DNA of 64,000 bases from contig FOIY01000005.1 of assembly GCA_900111435.1 (NCBI GenBank), positions 186,001-250,000 on the forward strand, read 5' to 3'. The position numbers and the translations under genes are program-made. Positions 1 to 9,700 of the stretch are shown here, piece after piece (the stretch's first letter is position 1; each line of letters opens with the position of its first letter). Below the pieces are notes generated by a model that saw only the letters and a list, made by a program, of their open reading frames with translations, was not told the origin of the DNA and did no database searches. The DNA is from Ruminococcaceae bacterium KH2T8 (GTDB taxonomy: Bacteria; Bacillota; Clostridia; Saccharofermentanales; Saccharofermentanaceae).

Positions 1-9
1 ATTGAAACG

Positions 10-2076
10 ATGAAGAGAGAGTATTCACTCGAAAAGACAAGAAATATCGGTATCATGGCTCACATCGACGCAGGTAAGACAACAACGACCGAGCGTATCC
101 TCTACTATACGGGTATCAACCGTAAGCTTGGTGAGGTTCACGACGGTGCTGCTACCATGGACTGGATGGTTCAGGAGCAGGAGAGAGGTATCACGATCAC
201 TTCCGCTGCTACAACAGCACCCTGGAAGGAGCATCGTATCAATATCATCGATACTCCCGGCCACGTTGACTTTACTGTTGAGGTTGAGCGTTCCTTACGT
301 GTTCTTGACGGAGCTGTTACGGTTATGTCCGCTCGTGGCGGCGTTGAGCCCCAGACTGAGACAGTTTGGAGACAGGCTGAGCACTACGGCGTACCTCGTA
401 TGGTATTCGTTAATAAGATGGATATCATCGGAGCTGACTTCTTTAACGTTGTCAACATGATCAAGGATCGTCTCAAGAATGAGTCCGTTGCTATCCAGGT
501 TCCCATCGGTAAGGAAGATGACTTCTCGGGAATCATTGACCTCATGACACTTCGTGCAGAGGTTTATACAAGCGATGACGGCATGCAGTATGAGGACCGT
601 GAGGTTCCCGCTGACATGGTTGACTTCGTAAATGCCAAGAGAGAAGAAATGGTAGAGAAGATCGCCGAGACAGACGATGAGCTCACCATGAAGTATCTTG
701 ACGGTGAGGAGATCAGTGTTGAGGAACTCAAGGCTGCTCTTCGTAAGGCGACTATCGAATGTAAGCTTATCCCCGTAACATGCGGAACATCCCTTCGTAA
801 CAAGGGTGTTCAGATGCTCCTGGATGCTATCGTCGATTACATGCCCGCTCCCGTTGATATCCCCGCTATCAAGGGTGTAAACCCTGATACAGACGAGGAA
901 GAGGAGCGTCCCGCATCCGATGAAGAGCCTTTCTCCGCTCTTGCATTCAAGATCGCTACAGACCCCTTCGTAGGTAAGCTCTGCTTCTTCAGAGTTTACT
1001 CAGGTATCCTCGAGTCCGGTTCTTATGTTCTTAACTCCACAAAGGGTAAGAAGGAGAGGATCGGTCGTATCGTCCAGATGCACGCTAACGATCGTAAGGA
1101 GATCACTGAAGTGTTCTCCGGTGATATCGCAGCTGCTATCGGACTTAAGGACACAACAACAGGTGATACGCTCTGTGATGAGGATCATCCCGTTATCCTC
1201 GAGTCCATGGAGTTCCCCGAGCCCGTTATCGAGGTTGCCATCGAGCCCAAGAGCCGCGCTTCCCAGGAGAAGATGATCGTTGCTCTTCAGAAGCTCGCAG
1301 AAGAGGATCCTACATTCAAGACATACACAAACCAGGAAACAGGACAAACGATCATCGCAGGTATGGGTGAGCTTCACCTCGATATCATCGTTGACCGTCT
1401 TTTCCGTGAGTTCAAGGTTGAAGCTAACGTTGGTGCTCCTCAGGTTTCCTATAAGGAGACAATCCGTAAGACTGTTGAGGCTGAAGGTAGATTCGTACGT
1501 CAGTCCGGTGGTCACGGTCAGTATGGTCACTGCTGGCTCAGACTCGAGCCCCAGGAGCCCGGTGCAGGATATACATTCGTCAACGAGACAGTCGGCGGAT
1601 CTATCCCCAAGGAGTTCATTGCTCCTATCGATGCCGGTGTTCAGGAAGCAATGCAGGCAGGTGTTCTCGGCGGTTATCCCGTTGTTGACGTTAAGGTTAC
1701 TGTTTATGACGGTTCCTACCACGATGTCGACTCTTCCGAGATGGCCTTCAAGATCGCAGGATCCATGGGATTCAAGGCAGGTATGGCAAAGGGTGATCCT
1801 TGCCTCCTCGAGCCTATCATGAAGGTTGACGTTGAAGTACCTGACGACTATTTGGGTGACGTTATCGGCGGACTTAATGCTCGTCGTGGTCAGATCAAGA
1901 CTATCGAGCCTCTTAACGGTTCTCAGCAGATCCACGCAGAGGTTCCTCTTGCAAACATGTTCGGTTACGCTACAGCACTTCGTTCCACAACACAGGGTCG
2001 TGGTACTTTCGTAATGCAGATCTCACACTTTGCAGAGACACCCAAGAGCATCATGGAGGAGATCCTCAAGAAGTAA
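10..2076 (+). CDS. fusA: Elongation factor G
   Basis: Translocation GTPase of the ribosome, cytoplasmic. The 688-residue product has the full family length. The G domain shows the P-loop AHIDAGKTT (Lys23), the G3 motif DTPGHVDF and the G4 motif NKMD; domains II-V follow without a break. The first ATG sits 10 bases into the window, so its ribosome binding site and promoter cannot be fully judged. It is followed by tuf, as in str-type operons (rpsL-rpsG-fusA-tuf), so rpsG/rpsL are probably just upstream of the window (inference). Confidence 0.98.
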   Translation: MKREYSLEKTRNIGIMAHIDAGKTTTTERILYYTGINRKLGEVHDGAATMDWMVQEQERGITITSAATTAPWKEHRINIIDTPGHVDFTVEVERSLRVLDGAVTVMSARGGVEPQTETVWRQAEHYGVPRMVFVNKMDIIGADFFNVVNMIKDRLKNESVAIQVPIGKEDDFSGIIDLMTLRAEVYTSDDGMQYEDREVPADMVDFVNAKREEMVEKIAETDDELTMKYLDGEEISVEELKAALRKATIECKLIPVTCGTSLRNKGVQMLLDAIVDYMPAPVDIPAIKGVNPDTDEEEERPASDEEPFSALAFKIATDPFVGKLCFFRVYSGILESGSYVLNSTKGKKERIGRIVQMHANDRKEITEVFSGDIAAAIGLKDTTTGDTLCDEDHPVILESMEFPEPVIEVAIEPKSRASQEKMIVALQKLAEEDPTFKTYTNQETGQTIIAGMGELHLDIIVDRLFREFKVEANVGAPQVSYKETIRKTVEAEGRFVRQSGGHGQYGHCWLRLEPQEPGAGYTFVNETVGGSIPKEFIAPIDAGVQEAMQAGVLGGYPVVDVKVTVYDGSYHDVDSSEMAFKIAGSMGFKAGMAKGDPCLLEPIMKVDVEVPDDYLGDVIGGLNARRGQIKTIEPLNGSQQIHAEVPLANMFGYATALRSTTQGRGTFVMQISHFAETPKSIMEEILKK

Positions 2077-2165
2077 TCATCTTATACTTCTTGGCTCGTT
2101 CGGAGAGATCCGGATAAAAACGTTATAAACGCTGACGGCAGCGCGACTGCACATTACAGTGATAC

Positions 2166-2194
2166 TTGAAAGAGTACAAGAAAAATTGTAAAAT
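2166..2194 (+). promoter_or_regulatory. Promoter of tuf
   Basis: TTGAAA at 2166-2171 and TAAAAT at 2189-2194, exactly 17 bp apart, inside the 192-bp fusA-tuf gap. Predicted start is near 2201, leaving a leader of about 68 nt that ends in AGGAGG upstream of the tuf ATG. No hairpin terminator is obvious between fusA and tuf, so tuf is probably read both from here and from upstream. Confidence 0.7.
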
Positions 2195-2268
2195 ATGTGC
2201 TATCGCGTTACCCAAGCGGAAAATAAATAAGATGGAATCTTAAACAATTTTCTAGGAGGAAAATTAAA

Positions 2269-3471
2269 ATGGCTAAGGAAAAGTTTGTAAAAACAAAGCC
2301 TCACGTAAACATCGGTACCATCGGTCACGTTGACCACGGTAAGACAACTCTTACAGCTGCTATCACAAAGGTATTGTCCTTCAAGGGTGGCGCTCAGTAC
2401 AAGGAGTACGGTAACATCGACTCCGCACCCGAGGAGAGAGCTCGTGGTATCACGATCAACACAGCTCACGTTGAGTACGAGACAGAGACACGTCACTACG
2501 CTCACGTTGACTGCCCCGGCCACGCCGACTACATCAAGAACATGATCACCGGTGCAGCTCAGATGGATGGTGCTATCCTCGTAGTTGCTGCTTCTGACGG
2601 ACCTATGGCTCAGACAAGAGAGCACATCCTTCTTGCTCGTCAGGTTGGTGTTCCTTACATCGTTGTATTCATGAACAAGTGCGATCAGGTTGATGACGAA
2701 GAGCTTCTTGAGCTCGTTGAGATGGATATCCGTGAGCTCCTCAGCACATACGACTTCCCCGGTGATGACACACCTATCATCAAGGGTTCTGCTCTTGCAG
2801 CTATCGAGTGCACATCTACAGATATCAACGATCCTGCATACGCTCCTATCCTTGAGCTCATGGATGCTGTTGATTCCTACATCGCTACACCTGAGCGTCC
2901 CGTAGATATGCCTTTCCTTATGCCTGTTGAGGATGTATTCACAATCACAGGTCGTGGTACTGTTGCTACAGGCCGTCTTGAGAGAGGTATCGTTAAGGTT
3001 GGTGATGCTGCTGAGATCGTTGGTCTTCAGGATGAGCCTAAGGCTACAACAATCACAGGTGTTGAGATGTTCAGAAAGTCCATGGATCAGGCTGAGGCTG
3101 GTGATAACATCGGTGCTCTTCTCCGTGGTATCGACCGTAAGGAGATCGAGAGAGGCCAGGTTCTTGCTAAGCCCGGTACAATCACACCTCACACAAAGTT
3201 CACAGGTCAAGTTTACGTTCTTACAAAGGAAGAGGGTGGCCGTCATAAGCCCTTCTTCGATGGTTATCGTCCTCAGTTCTACTTCAGAACAACAGACGTT
3301 ACAGGTGTTGCTCACCTTCCCGAAGGTTCTGAGATGTGCATGCCTGGTGACCACGTAACAATCACTGTTGAGCTTATCACTCCCATCGCTATGGAGCAGG
3401 GACTTAAGTTCGCTATCCGTGAGGGTGGTCACACAGTAGGTGCTGGTACAGTTTCTACAATCATCGAGTAA
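2269..3471 (+). CDS. tuf: Elongation factor Tu
   Basis: Delivers aminoacyl-tRNA to the ribosome as a GTP complex. The product is 400 residues, the usual length. G1 is GHVDHGKTT (Lys25), G3 DCPGHADY, G4 NKCD; beta-barrel domains 2 and 3 are complete to a normal C-terminus. The start has a strong AGGAGG about 10 bases upstream. Codon choice is highly biased, fitting a very highly expressed gene. It lies 192 bp after fusA with its own promoter and is followed by an intrinsic terminator. Confidence 0.98.
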   Translation: MAKEKFVKTKPHVNIGTIGHVDHGKTTLTAAITKVLSFKGGAQYKEYGNIDSAPEERARGITINTAHVEYETETRHYAHVDCPGHADYIKNMITGAAQMDGAILVVAASDGPMAQTREHILLARQVGVPYIVVFMNKCDQVDDEELLELVEMDIRELLSTYDFPGDDTPIIKGSALAAIECTSTDINDPAYAPILELMDAVDSYIATPERPVDMPFLMPVEDVFTITGRGTVATGRLERGIVKVGDAAEIVGLQDEPKATTITGVEMFRKSMDQAEAGDNIGALLRGIDRKEIERGQVLAKPGTITPHTKFTGQVYVLTKEEGGRHKPFFDGYRPQFYFRTTDVTGVAHLPEGSEMCMPGDHVTITVELITPIAMEQGLKFAIREGGHTVGAGTVSTIIE

Positions 3472-3500
3472 TCTGAACTTACAGATCATTTGATAACAAT

Positions 3501-3530
3501 AAAGGTCGTCTCTTATGAGGCGACCTTTTT
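3501..3530 (+). terminator. Intrinsic terminator after tuf
   Basis: A 12-bp stem (3501-3512 with 3517-3528, one G-U pair), loop TTAT, then a run of Ts. It closes the fusA-tuf unit and isolates it from the cassette downstream. Confidence 0.9.
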
Positions 3531-3580
3531 GCATGCCCGAAAAACAGAGCAAAACCCGAGGTGAATGTTACAAAAGAGAC

Positions 3581-3629
3581 AAAATGAGGGTAAAAACGAC
3601 TTGAATTACCCTCAAAATGAGGGTATTAT
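3581..3629 (+). promoter_or_regulatory. Promoter with embedded palindromic operator for the XRE/kinase cassette
   Basis: TTGAAT at 3601-3606 and TATTAT at 3624-3629 are 17 bp apart. The spacer is filled by a perfect inverted repeat TACCCTCA-AAA-TGAGGGTA at 3607-3625, overlapping the first two bases of the -10. A further half-site TGAGGGTA sits at 3585-3592, 33 bp (about three helical turns) upstream of the matching half of the palindrome. The layout is that of an autorepressed antitoxin operator; the likely ligand is the XRE-family protein encoded next (inference). Confidence 0.75.
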
Positions 3630-3649
3630 GCAATCAAGGAGAGTTCAGT

Positions 3650-4195
3650 ATGAATGATTACATAACAGGCAAAGGTATAAGCGCAGCGGATGTGAAGGCA
3701 ATAAGGCAGAAGCTTAAGATGTCTCAGGCTCAGTTCGCCTCATTTATGTGTGTGTCCAAAAAGACCGTAGAGCGTTGGGAAAGCTCCGGCAAGATCATCG
3801 ACGGACCGGTCGCAGTGATAGCCCACATGATAAGCATGTATCCCGATATTGAGAACAAATTAAGGTTCCCTGACAGCGATCTTCCTTTAAGGCTCATATA
3901 TAAGAAAGGGAGCATGATATGTTCCGTAATAGATGTCGATGAGGTAAAGCGACTTGTGCGCGTTACGAACTACAGATATGACAGGACCGAACTCCCTTTC
4001 GGGAACAGAACGGACCTCACTTTCGAAGAATACGAGGAATTCCTGGAGTCCAGATGCTTCCCGAGGACAAGGAAATGGGTGGATCTTGAGCTCAAGAAGC
4101 TGGGACTTCCTTTCTATGATCCGCTCATGATAATCGAGAAGACAGGCGGCAGGATGGTCGAAGATGACTTTAGCATCGAGGTGATAAGACCGTGA
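3650..4195 (+). CDS. XRE-family HTH regulator, probable antitoxin of a HipA-like kinase
   Basis: A 181-residue protein in two parts. Residues about 12-65 form an XRE/Cro-type helix-turn-helix (SQAQFASFMCVSKKTVERWE). Residues about 75-178 form a second domain with the block RCFPRTRKW and then YDPLMIIEKTGGRMVEDD; I recognise this block as a recurring bacterial pattern but cannot name the family. The start at 3650 follows AAGGAGAG; an in-frame ATG at 3617 lies inside the operator and was rejected. The stop overlaps the start of the kinase gene by 4 bp, so the pair is translationally coupled. The palindrome in the promoter spacer suggests autorepression. By analogy with HipB it is the likely antitoxin; the C-terminal domain may bind the kinase (inference). 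Confidence 0.75.
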   Translation: MNDYITGKGISAADVKAIRQKLKMSQAQFASFMCVSKKTVERWESSGKIIDGPVAVIAHMISMYPDIENKLRFPDSDLPLRLIYKKGSMICSVIDVDEVKRLVRVTNYRYDRTELPFGNRTDLTFEEYEEFLESRCFPRTRKWVDLELKKLGLPFYDPLMIIEKTGGRMVEDDFSIEVIRP

Positions 4196-5004
4196 TAGAG
4201 CTATTTGAAAATGAGATCCATAAGAATGACTGGGGCTCCAGTAAAGGAGATCAGCTCAAATGGTATTCAGGAGAATACTGGTATAAGGCTGATTCTCTTG
4301 GTTATGAAGGTCTGGCTGAATATGTCATATCTCATATCCTGAAGAGTTCAGCGCTCAAAGAAGATGAATATGTCCTCTACGATGTTGAGACCATAAAGTA
4401 TAAGAGCAGGGTCATAAACGGATGCAGGAGCAGGAATTTCCTGAATGAAGGTGAATCTCTTATAACGCTTGAGAGGCTCTACAGGAATGCATATGGAAGA
4501 AGCTTTTATACCGACATCTGGAGCATTGAAGATCACGAAGACAGACTCAGGTATCTTGTCGATAAGACAACTGCTCTTACGGGGATCAAGGATCTGGGCA
4601 TCTATATGAGCAAGATCCTGACGGTAGATACCGTGTTCCTCAACGAAGACAGGCATCTGCATAATATAGCTGTGATCAGAAGACCCGACGGGACATACAG
4701 GACCTGCCCGATATTTGACTGCGGAGCGGGACTACTGTCCGACACGGAGAGAGACTATCCGTTAGGTATAGACGTATATGAAGCGATGAAGAAGGATGTC
4801 AGAGCCAAGACCTTTACGGAAGATTTTGTAGAGCAGCTGGAGCTGGTCGAGAAACTCTACGGTTCGCATATAAGGTTCAAGATCAAAAGAATAGAGGTTG
4901 AGGCACTCGTTACGGAAGCAGCCGAATACGATGAGACGATAAGGAACAGAGTGATCGATATAATCTGTTCCAGGATGAGCAAACTGGGATATCTGTTCGG
5001 GTAA
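4192..5004 (+). CDS. HipA/CtkA-like protein kinase, probable toxin
   Basis: A 270-residue protein with the hallmarks of the HipA/CtkA kinase superfamily. An N-terminal nucleotide-binding segment contains Trp-Tyr-Lys32-Ala-Asp; the catalytic loop is DRHLHN (Asp153, Asn158); the metal-binding DFG-like site is IFDCG (Asp176). HipA proteins are Ser/Thr kinases, several of which phosphorylate aminoacyl-tRNA synthetases and arrest growth. At 270 residues it lacks the extra N-terminal subdomain of full HipA (about 440) and is nearer to HipT or CtkA. It starts with GTG at 4192, overlapping the regulator stop (GTGA), with GAGGTGAT just upstream. Target and toxicity are inferred. A phosphoinositide-kinase-like role is less likely. 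Confidence 0.75.
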   Translation: MIELFENEIHKNDWGSSKGDQLKWYSGEYWYKADSLGYEGLAEYVISHILKSSALKEDEYVLYDVETIKYKSRVINGCRSRNFLNEGESLITLERLYRNAYGRSFYTDIWSIEDHEDRLRYLVDKTTALTGIKDLGIYMSKILTVDTVFLNEDRHLHNIAVIRRPDGTYRTCPIFDCGAGLLSDTERDYPLGIDVYEAMKKDVRAKTFTEDFVEQLELVEKLYGSHIRFKIKRIEVEALVTEAAEYDETIRNRVIDIICSRMSKLGYLFG

Positions 5005-5011
5005 AGAACCA

Positions 5012-5039
5012 TTGCACCATAAGCGGCAGTTGTTATAAG
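5012..5039 (+). promoter_or_regulatory. Promoter of potABCD
   Basis: TTGCAC at 5012-5017, 16-bp spacer, TATAAG at 5034-5039 preceded by an extended -10 TG. It lies just after the kinase gene, with no terminator seen between them. Confidence 0.6.
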
Positions 5040-5092
5040 CTATGAGGCGGAGGCTTATTACAAGATAAGATACTCCGGTGACAGGGGGAAGT

Positions 5093-6262
5093 ATGGAAGA
5101 CACAAAGAAGAAGAGCATCCTGCCGGACAAGACCGGTAAGGAACACATCATTGAGATCAAGGACCTGAACAAGAGCTTTGACGATAATCAGGTCTTAAAG
5201 GATATTACTTTCTATATTAGAAATAATGAGTTCATAACACTCCTGGGTCCCTCGGGCTGCGGTAAGTCGACGACCTTGAGGATCATCGCGGGCTTTGAGA
5301 CTGCCGATTCGGGTACGGTTACGTTTGAAGGCGAAGACCTTTTGAAGGTTCCTGCCCATAAGAGGCACATCAATACGGTATTCCAGCGCTATGCGCTCTT
5401 TCCTCACCTTAATGTATTCGATAATGTCGCTTTCGGACTGCACCTCAAGAAAGTCCCCGAGAAGGAAGTCAAGGAGCGAGTATCCAAGGCCCTCTCTACC
5501 GTAGGACTTGCAGGATATGAGAAGAGATATATAGATCAACTCTCGGGCGGCCAGATGCAGAGAGTCGCTATCGCAAGGGCTATCATCAACAGACCACGCG
5601 TGCTCCTGCTCGATGAGCCCTTGGGAGCGCTCGACCTTAAGATGCGTAAGGAGATGCAGATCGAGCTCAAGCAGATGCAAAGAGAGCTCGGTATCACTTT
5701 CGTATATGTAACGCACGATCAGGAAGAGGCTCTTACGATGAGTGACACGATCATCGTCATGAAGGATGGTGTCATCCAGCAGATCGGAACGCCGATCGAT
5801 ATCTATAACGAGCCCAAGAATGCCTATGTAGCAGACTTCATCGGTGAGTCGAACATCATCCCCGGTACTATGAAGAAGGACTGTGAGGTCACTTTCGCGG
5901 GAAGTACTTTCGAGTGCGTGGATCCGCTATTCCCCGAGATGGAGCAGGGCAAGGTGAATAAGGTCGATGTCGTCGTAAGACCCGAGGATATCTATGTCAA
6001 AGAGGAAAACGACGACTACATAAACGGTACGGTCGAGAGCATCGTATTTAAGGGCGTTCACTACGAGATCATGGTAGAGGACGATAACGGCGTGAAGTGG
6101 ATGATCCACGACGTCGATCCCGTAACGGTCGGTCAGAGAGTAGGACTTACTTTCGATCCCGACGATATCCATATCATGAGAAAGTCACAGTTCTCACCGG
6201 TTCCCGGCGGATTCGGCGTAAATGTAGATGACGAGGAAAAGCCCGCGGAGGATCAGGAATGA
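5093..6262 (+). CDS. potA: Spermidine/putrescine ABC transporter ATP-binding protein
   Basis: ATPase of the polyamine importer, acting at the inner face of the membrane with PotB and PotC. The 389-residue product shows Walker A GPSGCGKST (Lys58), Q-loop region FQRYALFPHLNVFDNVAFGL, signature LSGGQMQR, Walker B LLLDEPLGALD and a C-terminal TOBE-type domain (about 290-370). ATG at 5093 is chosen because it follows AGGGGGAAG; a GTG at 5078 overlaps that site. The last 4 bp overlap potB. Family assignment rests on the domain order and the complete potABCD set that follows. Confidence 0.93.
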   Translation: MEDTKKKSILPDKTGKEHIIEIKDLNKSFDDNQVLKDITFYIRNNEFITLLGPSGCGKSTTLRIIAGFETADSGTVTFEGEDLLKVPAHKRHINTVFQRYALFPHLNVFDNVAFGLHLKKVPEKEVKERVSKALSTVGLAGYEKRYIDQLSGGQMQRVAIARAIINRPRVLLLDEPLGALDLKMRKEMQIELKQMQRELGITFVYVTHDQEEALTMSDTIIVMKDGVIQQIGTPIDIYNEPKNAYVADFIGESNIIPGTMKKDCEVTFAGSTFECVDPLFPEMEQGKVNKVDVVVRPEDIYVKEENDDYINGTVESIVFKGVHYEIMVEDDNGVKWMIHDVDPVTVGQRVGLTFDPDDIHIMRKSQFSPVPGGFGVNVDDEEKPAEDQE

Positions 6263-7695
6263 GAGGTCTGACCAAAAGGATATCGCTCCTGCCGATCCAC
6301 GCGATAGTGATGTGCTTCACAGCGCTCATATCGCTCGTTGCGGTCTTTATACCGATGTTCGAGCTCTATGTGCAGTACAGGAAGCAGAGGTTCTATTCGC
6401 TCTTTACCCTGATACTCGATCCTTCCGTATTCGTTCAGCTTCGCGAGAGCAGCGTAAGCCTCGATTTCAGGATATTCGGCGCATGGATGTTCACGATAAC
6501 GATAATCATAAGCGTTGCGGCATTAACGCTCGCGTTCGGATTCCAGCTCTATTCGGATAATCCCGTGAAGAAGAGATGGGGTTGCCTTTCGGTGCTCGCG
6601 CTCTTTCTCATGAGGCTGATCGTCCATATCCTTACGCTTTCGAACTTCATAACAGATGACATGATGACTGCTAACGGCATGACTCCTCAAAGGCTCTATG
6701 TCGTTCAGACGCTCACGGGTAACATCCTGTGCGTGCTCCTCATGATCGGTATGGTCGCGAGCCTTTACGGTGCGCTCGGTCTCAAGATGAACATGAAGCT
6801 TCTGGCGTACCCCTATATCCTCTGGATCGGAGTATTTACGATACTTCCGCTGGCGCTCATCCTCTTCAGAGCTTTCTTTGCCAAGACTACGGGCGGCTAC
6901 GAGTTCAACCTCGACGGCTTTAAGACCTTATTTGCGAACAAGACGGTAACGACCAGCTTTTACGGCGCGAAGGTCACGCTCCAGGAGTACTTCTCGGTAT
7001 TCCTTCGAAGCCTCGACTATGCCGTATGGACTACGATCGGATGCCTTATCATCTCGTATCCTCTGGCATACATCCTCGCGGAGAGGACGAAGAGACTTCA
7101 TAAGTCTTCGAGCAAGCTCCTGCTGGTATTCGTACTTCCGATGTGGATGAATACGATGCTCAGGACCTATGCATGGAGAGCATTCTTTGCCGAGACGGGC
7201 GTATTTAATACGATAATGACCAACGCGCACCTGATCTCCGAGCCCGTGATGTTCCTTCAAAATCCGATCATTTCGGACGTCATAACCAAGATCGTAATGG
7301 TAAACGACTTCCTGCCCTTTATGGTGCTTCCGATCTATTCGGTACTCGTAAAGATCGACTCGAGCCTGGCGCAGGCGGCCGAGGACCTCGGAGCCAACAA
7401 GTTCCAGACATTTACGAAGGTCATATTCCCGCTGTCGCTGCCGGGCGTCATATCGGGTATCCAGATGGTATTCATGCCCTCGATGACCTTCTACATGATT
7501 CCCGATATCATCTCGGAAGGATCAAAGACAACGATAGGAAATACGGTTCAGTCCTTTATCTTGAACGAGAGCACGACATATCAGCAGGCAGGTAACGTAC
7601 TGTCCCTGATACTCCTGATATTCGTACTTATCACGATGGGTATCCTTCGAAATCAGGATAAGGAAGCATCCGGTTCGGGAGGTATGGTACTATGA
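6259..7695 (+). CDS. potB: Spermidine/putrescine ABC permease with long N-terminal membrane extension
   Basis: Membrane channel subunit. Residues about 184-478 are a normal PotB-type permease, including the EAA-like coupling loop QAAEDLGANKFQTF. Family members are usually near 280 residues; this one has 478. The extra 180 residues hold four strongly hydrophobic segments (about 12-36, 74-98, 107-132, 152-175). The sequence continues in frame with ordinary codon use, so this is an added domain and not a misread start. It overlaps potA and potC by 4 bp each. The role of the extension is unknown to me; extra membrane anchoring or a sensing function are guesses. Confidence 0.88.
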   Translation: MRGLTKRISLLPIHAIVMCFTALISLVAVFIPMFELYVQYRKQRFYSLFTLILDPSVFVQLRESSVSLDFRIFGAWMFTITIIISVAALTLAFGFQLYSDNPVKKRWGCLSVLALFLMRLIVHILTLSNFITDDMMTANGMTPQRLYVVQTLTGNILCVLLMIGMVASLYGALGLKMNMKLLAYPYILWIGVFTILPLALILFRAFFAKTTGGYEFNLDGFKTLFANKTVTTSFYGAKVTLQEYFSVFLRSLDYAVWTTIGCLIISYPLAYILAERTKRLHKSSSKLLLVFVLPMWMNTMLRTYAWRAFFAETGVFNTIMTNAHLISEPVMFLQNPIISDVITKIVMVNDFLPFMVLPIYSVLVKIDSSLAQAAEDLGANKFQTFTKVIFPLSLPGVISGIQMVFMPSMTFYMIPDIISEGSKTTIGNTVQSFILNESTTYQQAGNVLSLILLIFVLITMGILRNQDKEASGSGGMVL

Positions 7696-8492
7696 GATTT
7701 CTGAAAAGACTTATCCCGAATATCTATATCGCGCTGGTACTCGTGTTCCTTTACCTGCCGATAGCCATCCTTATCGTTTATTCGTTCAACAGCGTGCCGA
7801 AGTCATTCCTCTGGGGTGGCTTCACGATCAGGAACTACGTAAATCTCTTCTCGGGATCCGACGGCGGTGAACTGCTCGAAAGCCTTCTCACAACGCTCAA
7901 GATCGCCGCGATCGCATCAGTGGTATCGACCCTCTTCGGAGTCGTAAGCTGCCTCGGTCTGGCATATATGAGCAAGCGTGCCCAGAACGCTCTCATGAGC
8001 ATCACATATATCCCGAACGTCATGCCCGAGCTCGTTATCGGTATCGCGTTCATGCTGCTCTTCTCGTTCCTTGGTGTACAGAAGGGACAGTTCACTTTGA
8101 TCTGTGCGCATATCGCTTTCTGCGTGCCTTTCGCGATATTGTCGATCGATCCAAAGATCAAGCAGCTCGATAAGAATCTCTCGGAGGCGGCGATGGACCT
8201 CGGTGCTACGCAGTGGCAGACATTAAGGCTCGTCATAATCCCAGAGATCATGCCCGGTATCGTTTCGTCGCTGATGCTCACTTTCACGATGTCGGTAGAC
8301 GATTACCTCATCTCGAACTTTAACGTGGACAGCTCTACACAGACGCTCCCCATGAAGATATACTCGATGGCGAAGTTCGGCGTTAATCCGAAGATGAATG
8401 CTCTGACGACGATATTATTTGCGGCAGTCATACTTCTGCTGGTATTATCAAATCTGTCGTCGATCAGACAGGCTAAGAAAAAGAATAAGTAA
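7692..8492 (+). CDS. potC: Spermidine/putrescine ABC permease
   Basis: Second channel subunit of the polyamine importer, 266 residues, the usual length. It has about six membrane spans and the EAA loop EAAMDLGATQWQTLRLVIIPEIMPG, which docks to PotA. Its ATG overlaps the potB stop (ATGA), indicating coupled translation. The gene ends 28 bp before potD. Confidence 0.92.
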   Translation: MRFLKRLIPNIYIALVLVFLYLPIAILIVYSFNSVPKSFLWGGFTIRNYVNLFSGSDGGELLESLLTTLKIAAIASVVSTLFGVVSCLGLAYMSKRAQNALMSITYIPNVMPELVIGIAFMLLFSFLGVQKGQFTLICAHIAFCVPFAILSIDPKIKQLDKNLSEAAMDLGATQWQTLRLVIIPEIMPGIVSSLMLTFTMSVDDYLISNFNVDSSTQTLPMKIYSMAKFGVNPKMNALTTILFAAVILLLVLSNLSSIRQAKKKNK

Positions 8493-8520
8493 GACGTACA
8501 TATATCAGGAGGGTTACGAA

Positions 8521-9630
8521 ATGAAGAAGAACGTTACGAAGATCATTGCCGCTACGATGGCTACGGCTATGCTCGCACCCATGGTATCCGCATGCTCCAA
8601 GGGAAAGAAGCAGGACCTGATCATCTATAACTGGGGTGAATATATAGCAGAGGATACGATCGCAAAGTTCGAGGAAGCTTACCCTCAGTACAACGTCATC
8701 TACAGGACGTTCGAGACGAACGAGGAGATGTATCCCACTCTCGATAATACATACGACGTCATAATCCCTTCTGAGTATATGGTATGCCGTCTTATAAAGG
8801 AGGAGAGGATCCAGCCCATCGACTGGAACCTGATCCCCAACGTAACAAAGTACATGGATCCGATCTTTAACGATCTTCAGTATTCAAATGACGAGGCTCT
8901 CTCGAGCGAGGTACTCGACTATGCAATCCCTTATCTTTACTGCACGGTAGGACTCGTCTACGATGCTAATAAGATCACGCTACCCGAGGGTACTACAGAT
9001 CCCGCAGTCGTATGGGATGTCGTATTTAACGAGGAGAACGCAGGTGAGATCGGAATGTACGATGCCATGAGAGAGTCTATCGGCGTAGCTCTTAATTACC
9101 TCGGCTACTCGATCAACACGATGGACGAGGCGCAGCTTCAGGAGGCGCTCGATCTTCTTATCTCACAGAAGGAGAACCTTTCTCCCGCATACGGCGTAGA
9201 TAACCTCAAGGATAAGATGGCATCAGGTGAGCTTCAGGCTTCCGTAGCATGGTCCGGTGATCACATCGTCATGCTCGACCGTATCGAGGAACTCGGAAAG
9301 ACAGATATCGATCTTCAGTTCGTACTTCCCGAAGGATCCAACTGGTCTGTAGATATGATGTGCGTTCCCACGAATGCCCAGAACTACGAAGGCGCTCACG
9401 ATTTCATCAACTTCATGTACGATCCCGAGATCGCTCTCGAGAACTGCGAGTATGTAGGATATTCGACTCCCAATACTGCAGCTAAGGATATGCTCGATCC
9501 CGAAGTTGCCAACAACGTATATTACTATCCGACTCCCGAGATCTTCGCTACACTCGAAGTCTACTACACATCTTCCGATATCGAAGAGAGATATGCGGAG
9601 ATCTGGAATACGGTAAAGGCGAGCGCTTAA
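8521..9630 (+). CDS. potD: Spermidine/putrescine-binding lipoprotein
   Basis: Extracellular solute-binding protein that feeds PotBC. Translation is placed at 8521, after AGGAGGG; the open frame extends upstream into potC but without a ribosome site. The 369-residue product begins with a basic hydrophobic signal and lipobox MVSAC (Cys25), so it is a membrane-anchored lipoprotein. The mature part begins with LIIYNWGEYI, typical of PotD/PotF family 1 binding proteins, and contains MYDAMRESIGVALNYLGYS. Substrate preference between putrescine and spermidine cannot be decided here. Confidence 0.92.
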   Translation: MKKNVTKIIAATMATAMLAPMVSACSKGKKQDLIIYNWGEYIAEDTIAKFEEAYPQYNVIYRTFETNEEMYPTLDNTYDVIIPSEYMVCRLIKEERIQPIDWNLIPNVTKYMDPIFNDLQYSNDEALSSEVLDYAIPYLYCTVGLVYDANKITLPEGTTDPAVVWDVVFNEENAGEIGMYDAMRESIGVALNYLGYSINTMDEAQLQEALDLLISQKENLSPAYGVDNLKDKMASGELQASVAWSGDHIVMLDRIEELGKTDIDLQFVLPEGSNWSVDMMCVPTNAQNYEGAHDFINFMYDPEIALENCEYVGYSTPNTAAKDMLDPEVANNVYYYPTPEIFATLEVYYTSSDIEERYAEIWNTVKASA

Positions 9631-9700
9631 GGTCCGTTTGTATTTTTCACCTCAAGAGTATATACTTTACAGGCTATAACAGGTCATAAGAGGAGACACG

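Noticed and set aside
1000-1935. Long antisense open frame in fusA (311 codons)
   Set aside because: A shadow of strongly biased codons in fusA; Cys/Leu/Thr-rich composition and no family resemblance.
2200-3552. Antisense open frame across tuf (450 codons)
   Set aside because: Same codon-bias artefact; it also runs through the tuf promoter region and terminator.
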